9,857 bases of DNA from CAYYHA01 sp964471535 (GTDB taxonomy: Bacteria > Myxococcota > Myxococcia > SLRQ01). Below are positions 1 through 5,410 of the stretch, in pieces. The stretch spans positions 1-9,857 of the forward strand of contig CAYYHA010000154.1 in the NCBI GenBank assembly GCA_964471535.1, given 5' to 3'. Each line of letters begins with the position of its first letter. Position 1 is the stretch's first letter. Below the pieces are notes generated by a model. That model saw nothing but the letters and a program-made list of their open reading frames with translations, was not told where the DNA came from and ran no database searches. The position numbers and the translations under genes are program-made.

Positions 1-569
1 AGCATCAGCACCGAGCCGGCGAGCGTGTAGAGGAAGAACTTGATCGCCGCGTACTCCTTCCGCGGGCCACCCCAGATGCCGATGAGGAAGTACATCGGCA
101 GGAGCATCACCTCCCAGAAGACGTAGAAGAGGAAGACGTCCTGAGCGAGGAAGGTGCCGTACATCCCGGTCTGCAGGATGAGGAACATCATGTGGTAGCC
201 GGGAACGCTGCGGCGGCTGAAGTGATGGGCGTCGGCGTAGCGGTGGGGCAGGCTGGCCACCGCCGCGATGAGTGAGATGAAGCCCGTCAGCACGATGAGC
301 GCGATGCTCACCCCGTCGACGCCCACGTAGTACTCGACGTTGAACGAGCGGATCCACGTGAAGCGATCGACCTGCTGCAACGCGCCACCGGCAGCGGGGT
401 CGAAATGCATCCACACGAGGAGCGTCAGCCCGAAGACCGCCGCCGTCGCAAGGATGTTGATGCCGCGGGCGATGTTGTCCGCCTTCCCGCGGGGCAGCAC
501 GAGCCAGAAGAGCCCGATGAGCAGGGCGGCGAGGAAGGGGATGAAGATGATGAGCGACAGGTTACCCAT
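1..569 (-). CDS. nuoM: NADH-quinone oxidoreductase subunit M, 5' part (truncated by window edge)
   Basis: NuoM/ND4 is one of the antiporter-like subunits of the complex I membrane arm and forms a proton channel. Reading the minus strand from the ATG at 567-569 gives 189 complete codons plus two bases, open to the left edge, so the gene continues outside the window (the family is usually about 500 residues). The start MGNLSLIIF, the VEYYVGVDGVSIALIVLT segment and the FYVFWEVMLLPMYFLIGIWGG block are characteristic of NuoM. E153 in FWEVMLLP corresponds to the conserved channel glutamate (Glu144 in E. coli). Residues 4-26, 36-54, 84-106 and 126-150 look like membrane helices. GAGAGA lies just upstream of the ATG as a plausible ribosome binding site. 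The start follows the nuoL stop by 18 nt, as in a typical nuoL-nuoM pair. Identity is very secure; nothing can be said about the C-terminal half. Confidence 0.96.
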   Translation of the reverse strand, partial: MGNLSLIIFIPFLAALLIGLFWLVLPRGKADNIARGINILATAAVFGLTLLVWMHFDPAAGGALQQVDRFTWIRSFNVEYYVGVDGVSIALIVLTGFISLIAAVASLPHRYADAHHFSRRSVPGYHMMFLILQTGMYGTFLAQDVFLFYVFWEVMLLPMYFLIGIWGGPRKEYAAIKFFLYTLAGSVLM

Positions 570-587
570 GGTCTCTCTCGCTTGGCT

Positions 588-3029
588 TTAGGCGCTGAAC
601 AGGACGTAGTTGACGAGGATGATGGCCAGGGCGCCACCGAGCACGGTGTAGAGGTAGGCGCGGACCGAGACTGACTGCGCCCGCTTCAGCGAGCGGCCGC
701 TGCGCAGGAGGGCGCGGGCCACGCCGACGACCAGGCCGTCGACGAGATAGACGTCGAGGGCCCCAACGATCTCGCATACGACGCGCACGGTGTAGCCCAC
801 TACGTTCACGATGCCGTCGACGATGTACTTGTCGAAGAAGGCAAGCGCGCGGGCGAGCCAGATCGAACCTCGCACGACGGTCATCTCGTACAGCTCGTCG
901 ACCCGATACTTGTCGTAGATGAACTGGTGTACCGGCTGGTACCAGTCGCCCTTGAGCAGCACCGGTCCCAGGCGGATGTCCGCTCCCATCGCCAGCTTCT
1001 CGGTGAGCGCCTTGCCCCGGCCCACGTAGAGGAAGTAGGCGACGTAAGCGCCCGCGGCCGGCAGTACCACGCCGCCGACGAACTGCAGGAAGAACTCCAA
1101 GGCGTGGGCTTCCCCCAGCGCCTCGAAGTGGGTCAGCGGCAGCGCGCCGGCCATTACGGGCGCGAGCCACTCGTCGAAGGGGAAGGGCGCATGGAAGCCC
1201 CAGCTGTGGGGGATGAAGAGGAGGAACCCGACCACCGCCGACGCGAGGGCAAGGAACCAGAGCACCGAGGTCATCGAGCGCGGCGACTCATGGGGCAGCC
1301 CGCCGTGATGATCGTGGCCGGCCGCGTCGTGGTCGTCCCCATGGCCGTGTGCCGCCTCGTCGTGCGCGCCGTGACCGGCGTGCACCTCACCACGGTACTC
1401 CCCGTGGAAGGTGAAGAAGTAGCTGCGCCACATGTAGTAGCTGGTGCCTGCGGCGGCGAGGAGGCCGATGGCCCAGATCACCCAACCCGGGATGAGCAGG
1501 TTCTCGGTGTTGAGCGCCAGCCAGAGGATTTCGTCCTTGGAGAAGAAGGCAGCGAAGGGGATGGCGCCGGTGATGGCCAGGCACGCGATGAGATAGGTCT
1601 TGTGCGTGCTCGGCATGTACTTCTTCAGGCCGCCCATCTTCCGCATGTCCTGCTCGTGGTGGCAGCCAAGGATCACCGACCCGGAGCCGAGGAAGAGGCA
1701 GGCCTTGAAGCAGGCGTGGGCGAGCAGGTGGAAGACGCCGACCCAGAATGCACCCACGCCCACACCCATGAACATGAAGCCGAGCTGGCTCACCGTGGAG
1801 TAGGCGAGCACCTTCTTGATGTCGTGCTGAAAGAAGCCGATGGTTGCGGCGAAGAGCGCGGTCACCGCGCCGACGAGGGCAACGACCGTCATCGCCGCCG
1901 GGCTCATCGCGTAGATGAAGTTGAGCCGGGCGATCATGTAGACGCCCGCGGTGACCATGGTCGCCGCGTGGATGAGCGCGCTGACCGGCGTGGGGCCGGC
2001 CATGGCATCCGGCAGCCACACGTAGAGGGGAATCTGCGCCGATTTCCCCGTCGCTCCGATGAACAGGAAGATGCCGATGAGTGTCAGGACGGGAACGCCC
2101 CAGAGGGTCATCTGAGCGAGGCGCTCGGCCACCCCCGTCTCCCGGATGACGATCTGGTTGCGCAGGTCGTTGAAGTTCAGGGTGGGACCGAGGGGAATCT
2201 CGGTCTTCTCCTCGCCGACGGCCACGGTCGGAGGTGGATGCGCCGTGTCCGTGGCCGAGGTCGTGAGCCGCAGGGGCGCGAGATCGGAGATCGGTGCCCA
2301 GGCGTTCCCGCCGAAGTGCCCCCCGAGGGCCCAGAACAGGATGAAGAGCCCGATTACGAAGCCGAAGTCGCCGAAGCGGTTGACGACGAAGGCCTTCATC
2401 GCTGCCTTCGCCTTCTCGATGTCCTCGTGCCAGAAACCGATGAGCAGATAGCTGGCCAGGCCCACGCCCTCCCAGCCGAAGAACATGAGCAGGAAGTTGT
2501 CCCCCATGACCAGGAGGAGCATGGCGAAGACGAAGAAGTTCAAGTAGGTGAAGAACTTCCAGTAGAGGGGGTCCTCGGCCATGTAGCCGGTGGAGTAGAT
2601 GTGGATCCCCGTGCCGACCGTGGTGATGATGAGCACCATGGTCATGGAGAGGGGATCGATGGCGAAGGCCAGGTCCGCCTGCAGGCTGCCCGCCGTGAAG
2701 ATGTTCCAGACGTGGTCGACGAGGAGGCGCTCCTCCTCGGGCAGACCGAGCAGCCGGGGAAAGACGACGAACCAGGCGAACGCCGTCGCCGCGAGCATCA
2801 CACCGATGGCGATGCTGTGGGCGAGACGCTTGTGCCCCGGCCGCTCGAGCACCCCCGGGCCCCCGAAGTAGCGCCGGAGCATGGCGATGAGGAGGTTGAG
2901 CACCGACCCGGCCAGGGGAAGCGCCGGGATGAGCCAGAGGTAGTCGAAGGGCGTGCCCACCAGCGCCTCGGTGGGGAAGCTGTGGTGATGGGCGGCGCCC
3001 GCTGCGGCGAGGAGGGGGAGGGTGTTCAT
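588..3029 (-). CDS. nuoL: NADH-quinone oxidoreductase subunit L
   Basis: NuoL/ND5 is the distal antiporter-like proton-pumping subunit of complex I and carries the long lateral helix along the membrane arm. The 813-residue product is far longer than E. coli NuoL (613). Family landmarks are FFGWEGVGLASYLLIGFW (E187), GATGKSAQIPLYVWLPDAMAG (K329), PTPVSALIHAATMVTAGVY (H354), AHACFKACLFLG (K442) and FFSKDEIL (K498/D499/E500), matching the conserved charged residues of the proton path. The extra length comes from an N-terminal extension, an insert around residues 241-308 (including TAHPPPTVAV), a His-rich loop at 550-580, and a long C-terminal region with KYRVDELYE followed by hydrophobic helices to the end (YTVLGGALAIILVNYVLF). 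The ATG is preceded by GGAG about 9 nt upstream and lies 20 nt after the nuoK stop. The stop is TAA. A different-frame opposite-strand reading over most of this gene has no recognisable content. Confidence 0.98.
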   Translation of the reverse strand: MNTLPLLAAAGAAHHHSFPTEALVGTPFDYLWLIPALPLAGSVLNLLIAMLRRYFGGPGVLERPGHKRLAHSIAIGVMLAATAFAWFVVFPRLLGLPEEERLLVDHVWNIFTAGSLQADLAFAIDPLSMTMVLIITTVGTGIHIYSTGYMAEDPLYWKFFTYLNFFVFAMLLLVMGDNFLLMFFGWEGVGLASYLLIGFWHEDIEKAKAAMKAFVVNRFGDFGFVIGLFILFWALGGHFGGNAWAPISDLAPLRLTTSATDTAHPPPTVAVGEEKTEIPLGPTLNFNDLRNQIVIRETGVAERLAQMTLWGVPVLTLIGIFLFIGATGKSAQIPLYVWLPDAMAGPTPVSALIHAATMVTAGVYMIARLNFIYAMSPAAMTVVALVGAVTALFAATIGFFQHDIKKVLAYSTVSQLGFMFMGVGVGAFWVGVFHLLAHACFKACLFLGSGSVILGCHHEQDMRKMGGLKKYMPSTHKTYLIACLAITGAIPFAAFFSKDEILWLALNTENLLIPGWVIWAIGLLAAAGTSYYMWRSYFFTFHGEYRGEVHAGHGAHDEAAHGHGDDHDAAGHDHHGGLPHESPRSMTSVLWFLALASAVVGFLLFIPHSWGFHAPFPFDEWLAPVMAGALPLTHFEALGEAHALEFFLQFVGGVVLPAAGAYVAYFLYVGRGKALTEKLAMGADIRLGPVLLKGDWYQPVHQFIYDKYRVDELYEMTVVRGSIWLARALAFFDKYIVDGIVNVVGYTVRVVCEIVGALDVYLVDGLVVGVARALLRSGRSLKRAQSVSVRAYLYTVLGGALAIILVNYVLFSA
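1290..1382 (-). other. His/Asp-rich loop within NuoL
   Basis: This stretch encodes NuoL residues 550-580, with 10 histidines in 31 residues (H550, 553, 556, 561, 563, 567, 572, 574, 575, 580) and five aspartates. It lies directly after the YYMWRSYFFTFHGE segment and before the PHESPRSM segment that leads into the next membrane helix. NuoL proteins of many bacteria carry variable His-rich sequence at exactly this loop, so it is a lineage-variable insertion and not a frameshift. Metal binding is possible from composition but not shown. Confidence 0.85.
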
Positions 3030-3049
3030 CTGCCGGTACTCCGGATCCT

Positions 3050-3373
3050 TCAGGTCCGCTGCAACTCTTCGACGTCGATGGTCCTCGTGTACTGGTAGAG
3101 CGCGAGCACGATGGCCAGCGCGACGGCTGCCTCGGCCGCGGCGAGCACGATCCCGAAGAGCGCGAAGACCTGGCCGGTCATCCCCGTCGGGCCGCCGGCC
3201 ACGTAGTGGTTGAAGGCGACGAAGTTCAGGTTGGCCGCGTTCAGGATCAGCTCGACGCCCATCAGGAGCCCAACGGCGTTGCGCCGAGTCATCACGCAGA
3301 CGAAGCCCAGCACGAAGAGCAGGGCGCCGACCACCAGGAAGTGCGTCAGTCCGACCTCGGGGATGAGTGCCAC
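3050..3373 (-). CDS. nuoK: NADH-quinone oxidoreductase subunit K (GTG start)
   Basis: NuoK/ND4L is a three-helix subunit of the complex I membrane arm whose two buried glutamates lie on the proton pathway. The 107-residue product has three hydrophobic helices (about 11-28, 34-54 and 70-92). The family motif GLLMGVELILNAANLNFVAF carries E41, and FALFGIVLAAAEAAVALAIV carries E81, the counterparts of E. coli Glu36 and Glu72. Length is normal (about 100). The start codon is GTG, not ATG: positions 3371-3373 read CAC on the plus strand. The start is supported by AAGGA 6 nt upstream and by the protein beginning where NuoK proteins begin. It follows nuoJ by 19 nt and precedes nuoL by 20 nt, the usual J-K-L order. 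The C-terminal tail after the last helix (YTRTIDVEELQRT) is short and charged. Confidence 0.97.
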   Translation of the reverse strand: MALIPEVGLTHFLVVGALLFVLGFVCVMTRRNAVGLLMGVELILNAANLNFVAFNHYVAGGPTGMTGQVFALFGIVLAAAEAAVALAIVLALYQYTRTIDVEELQRT

Positions 3374-3392
3374 GGCGTATCCTTCCGTTGCC

Positions 3393-4049
3393 TCAGGGGG
3401 CGTTGGGGCGAACTTCCTTGCGCACGATGATTACCGCTCCGATGATGACGCCGAGCAGCACCACCGACGCGATCTCGAAGGGGATGAGGTAGTCCTGCAG
3501 CAGGGCGTGCCCGAGATCGCGCAAGGTGGAGCGAAGCGGCGGCGGCGTCTGCACCTTCCAAGGCATCTTCACCACCGCATAGAGGAGCAGCAGCGCCAGG
3601 CCGCTGGCCAATCCGCCGGCCACCGGGAGACCTGCGACGGGGTTGCTCATCTGGGCGGTGTCGATACGGTTGGTCAGCATCACCGCGAAGAGAACGAGCA
3701 CGAGGACGCCGCCCACGTACACGGCGAGCTGGGTGACGGCGAGGAAGTCCGCCGAGAGATAGATGAACATCCCTGCAACCCCGCCGAAGGCGCCTAGGAG
3801 CCCCATGGCGGCGTACATGATGTTCTTGTGCAGGGCGGTGAGGGTGGCCGCGCCCACGGCGAGGAGGGCGAGCCCGTAGAAGATCAGATCGGAGAGGCGG
3901 ATCGAAGCGACCTTCTCCAGGGTGCGGGCGCGGGCGCTGACCTCGACGCCCGGCGGGGGCTCCAGCGTCAGCCGCGAGACGAAGAGGACGATGAGGCCGA
4001 TGAGAACGGCGAAGGCGAAGAGGACACCGATCGCGGTACGACGCTTCAT
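3393..4049 (-). CDS. nuoJ: NADH-quinone oxidoreductase subunit J
   Basis: NuoJ/ND6 is a membrane-arm subunit near the quinone-site end; its third canonical helix contains a pi-bulge implicated in coupling. The family core is clear: LIFYGLALLAVGAA, KNIMYAAMGLLGAFGGVAGMFIYL, then ADFLAVTQLAVYVGGVLVLVLF and AVMLTNR, followed by helices at 145-160 and 189-209. At 218 residues it is longer than E. coli NuoJ (184). The surplus is mainly an N-terminal hydrophobic segment (residues 7-25) and a charged/proline linker (LTLEPPPGVEVSARARTLEK) before the canonical first helix at about 52. The ATG has GGAGA about 11 nt upstream. No internal ATG lies before the first canonical helix, so the extension is probably real, though a GTG start inside it cannot be excluded. 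The gene is separated from nuoI by a structured 170-nt spacer and lies 19 nt before nuoK. Confidence 0.97.
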   Translation of the reverse strand: MKRRTAIGVLFAFAVLIGLIVLFVSRLTLEPPPGVEVSARARTLEKVASIRLSDLIFYGLALLAVGAATLTALHKNIMYAAMGLLGAFGGVAGMFIYLSADFLAVTQLAVYVGGVLVLVLFAVMLTNRIDTAQMSNPVAGLPVAGGLASGLALLLLYAVVKMPWKVQTPPPLRSTLRDLGHALLQDYLIPFEIASVVLLGVIIGAVIIVRKEVRPNAP

Positions 4050-4115
4050 GGGCTACCAGTCTCCGTGGCGGACGGGATCCCTCGGGGGGCGCCTTTCTAT
4101 GGGATCGAGGCAAGC

Positions 4116-4158
4116 GCGGCAAGGGGCGCAGATGCGCTATCCGCCCCTTCCCGCATCT
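4116..4158 (-). other. Overlapping inverted repeats in the nuoI-nuoJ spacer
   Basis: Two perfect inverted repeats interlock here. AAGGGGCG (4121-4128) pairs with CGCCCCTT (4142-4149). One C/C mismatch further out, GCGG (4116-4119) pairs with CCGC (4151-4154), giving 12 of 13 pairs around a 13-nt loop. AGATGCG (4130-4136), inside that loop, is complementary to CGCATCT (4152-4158), outside it. In the minus-strand transcript the two helices are either mutually exclusive alternatives or, in shortened form, the two stems of an H-type pseudoknot. No U-tract follows on the transcript, so this is not a classical terminator. A role in mRNA processing, stability or partial termination between nuoI and nuoJ is inference. 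Confidence 0.55.
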
Positions 4159-4195
4159 TTCGGCGGGGGATGCGCCGCAGCGGCCCAGGTACGGG

Positions 4196-4220
4196 GGAGG
4201 CCGCCGACCACGGCGCCTCC
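4196..4220 (-). other. Stable hairpin at the nuoI stop codon
   Basis: GGAGG (4196-4200) pairs with CCTCC (4216-4220), and CGCCG (4202-4206) pairs with CGGCG (4211-4215). One base (4201) is bulged and the loop is four bases. That makes 10 G/C-dominated pairs, starting at the last base of the nuoI TAG codon (4220-4222). In the transcript no run of U follows, so a factor-independent terminator is unlikely. A 3'-end stabiliser or RNase-stop between two operon segments is possible. The DNA geometry is certain; the function is inferred. Confidence 0.55.
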
Positions 4221-5410
4221 TATCCCGCCTTGATCCGATACTTCCGGAAAATCTCCGCCAGCTCCGCGGCGGTATCCTCACCGCCCGGCTCACAGCGCTC
4301 GATGTCGTCGCTGGGGATCTCCCCTTTCGCCAGCGCCATGGCGTAGTCGTGGCAGGTGGGGTAGTCGCAGGCGCCGCAGTCGGTGCCGGCCATCGCCTCT
4401 TCGAGCATCTTCTGGAACTCGTCGAACGAGACCTCCTGCACCGCCGCGGGCTCGGCAGGCTTTGCCTCGGCCGGCGCCGATTCGGGCTCGGCCGCGGGCA
4501 CCTGAACCTCGGCCGCCGCCGCACCCATGGCCTTCAGCGCCTCGAGGACGCTGCCCACCACCGGCCTCTCCGCAGGGATCGGTCCCGGCGGCACCTGGCC
4601 CGTCAGCCGCGCGGCGACGATCTGCTTCACCTCCTCGGTGGATTCCACACCGCCCGGCTCACAGAGGTTGAGGTTTTCCTCCTTGCCCGCAGCGATGGCC
4701 TCCGAGTACTCGCGGCAGGTGGGGTAGCCGCAGGCACCGCAGTCGGTCCCCGCCATCGCCTGCTCGAGGATCTCGGCGTATTTCTCCTGGTCGACGTCGG
4801 GAGCGACGACTTGCTTGGCCAGTTCGCTCGGGCCTGCGGCGCCCTTGCTCTCTGCCTCTCCCTCCGCTTCCTCTGCCGGGAAGGCAGGATCGGGCGCATC
4901 CCACGGCTTGATGAGCTCGTGCACGATGCTCCCGAGGGGGGCGCGTTCGAAGGCCTCGGCGCCCTTCTCCGGCTTGTAGGGCTTCACCCCCTTCACCGGG
5001 TCCGGGACGAAGCGGAAGGTCAGGTTGTACATGCTGATCGACGCCGCCTCGAACTCTGCCGTGTGCTGAATCGCCCCGGTGGGGCAGTTCTCGGTGCACA
5101 GGCCACAGAACATGCACTTGGCGATGTCGATGTCGAACTGAGTCATCACCCGGTCCGCACCCTTGCCCGACGCCTCGATCTTGATGCAGTCGATGGGGCA
5201 ATCCCGCTCGCAGGCCTTGCAAGCGGTGCAGATGTTCATGTCGACCTCGAGGAAGCCTCGATAGCGGTCGGGGAGGGTGTCGCGGACGGGCACCTCCACT
5301 CGGTCCGGGTACTGCACCGTGGTGGGCCGCCGCCACAGGTGGGACAGCGTGATGCCCATGCCGTTCCAGATGGAGGTCGCAGCTTCGACGATGTTGCCGA
5401 AGTAGCTCAT
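4220..5410 (-). CDS. nuoI: NADH-quinone oxidoreductase subunit I with two C-terminal RnfB-type FeS domains
   Basis: NuoI/TYKY carries clusters N6a and N6b, which pass electrons towards N2 in NuoB. The 396-residue product has a normal NuoI core: CTACKACERDCP (C61, 64, 67, 71) and CMFCGLCTENCP (C99, 102, 105, 109), then TGAIQHTAEFE. E. coli NuoI has 180 residues and ends soon after this core. Here an acidic linker (171-203) leads to an FeS domain (about 205-262; C224, 227, 232, 250, ending CEPGG). An Ala/Pro/Glu linker (about 296-325) leads to a second one (about 326-391; C345, 348, 353, 373, CEPGG). These match the four-cysteine domain of RnfB and of CO dehydrogenase/acetyl-CoA synthase subunits. 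The ATG at 5410 shares its A with the nuoH TGA, and GGAG lies 8 nt upstream; an in-frame extension upstream of it lies inside nuoH and is rejected. Identity of the core is secure; the extension's role is unknown. Confidence 0.96.
   Translation of the reverse strand: MSYFGNIVEAATSIWNGMGITLSHLWRRPTTVQYPDRVEVPVRDTLPDRYRGFLEVDMNICTACKACERDCPIDCIKIEASGKGADRVMTQFDIDIAKCMFCGLCTENCPTGAIQHTAEFEAASISMYNLTFRFVPDPVKGVKPYKPEKGAEAFERAPLGSIVHELIKPWDAPDPAFPAEEAEGEAESKGAAGPSELAKQVVAPDVDQEKYAEILEQAMAGTDCGACGYPTCREYSEAIAAGKEENLNLCEPGGVESTEEVKQIVAARLTGQVPPGPIPAERPVVGSVLEALKAMGAAAAEVQVPAAEPESAPAEAKPAEPAAVQEVSFDEFQKMLEEAMAGTDCGACDYPTCHDYAMALAKGEIPSDDIERCEPGGEDTAAELAEIFRKYRIKAG
4238..4435 (-). other. Second FeS (RnfB-type) domain of NuoI
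   Basis: Residues about 326-391 of NuoI. The cysteine pattern is C345-X2-C348-X4-C353-X19-C373 followed by EPGG. The context LEEAMAGTDCGACDYPTC closely parallels the first copy 121 residues upstream. The four cysteines are expected to bind one [4Fe-4S] cluster, as in the RnfB N-terminal domain. The protein ends only five residues after the domain. Confidence 0.85.
4351..4410 (-). repeat. 60-nt repeat, copy 2 (pairs with 4714-4773)
   Basis: Aligned without gaps to 4714-4773, 53 of 60 bases are identical. Both copies encode the AMAGTDCGAC...YPTC stretch of the two FeS domains and are 363 nt (121 codons) apart. Identity falls off outside this core, although CCGCCCGGCTCACAG recurs in both copies at the CEPGG end (near 4280 and 4649). 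This is an internal duplication within nuoI. Confidence 0.85.
4625..4798 (-). other. First FeS (RnfB-type) domain of NuoI
   Basis: Residues about 205-262 of NuoI. The pattern is C224-X2-C227-X4-C232-X17-C250 followed by EPGG, with the core CGACGYPTCREYSEAIAAGK. This closely resembles the CGQCGYPGCRPYAEAI segment of E. coli RsxB/RnfB. One [4Fe-4S] cluster is predicted. In RnfB this domain precedes the ferredoxin domains, whereas here it follows them. Confidence 0.88.
4714..4773 (-). repeat. 60-nt repeat, copy 1 (pairs with 4351-4410)
   Basis: This is the partner of the repeat at 4351-4410 (53/60 identical by eye). It lies in the first FeS domain of nuoI and encodes the first three cysteines. 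The seven differences are scattered single substitutions, several of them synonymous, and there are no gaps. Confidence 0.85.

Noticed and set aside
927..3098. Very long plus-strand open frame (723 codons) opposite nuoL
   Set aside because: It lies antisense to a secure NuoL gene. Its product is rich in Glu, Arg, His and Asp with no recognisable domain, as expected from GC-rich codon bias on the opposite strand.
4116..4220. nuoI-nuoJ hairpins considered as a Rho-independent terminator
   Set aside because: Neither stem is followed by a U-tract on the minus-strand transcript, and the operon clearly continues into nuoJ.
3346..4524. Minus-strand 392-codon frame spanning nuoJ, the spacer and the end of nuoI
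   Set aside because: It is out of frame with both secure genes and gives an Arg/Pro-rich product, a shadow of high-GC coding DNA.
4220..5410. Possibility that the nuoI extension is a frameshift fusion with a neighbouring gene
   Set aside because: The reading frame is continuous from the NuoI core through both FeS domains, with conserved cysteines and motifs throughout. No separate start with a ribosome site is evident between them.
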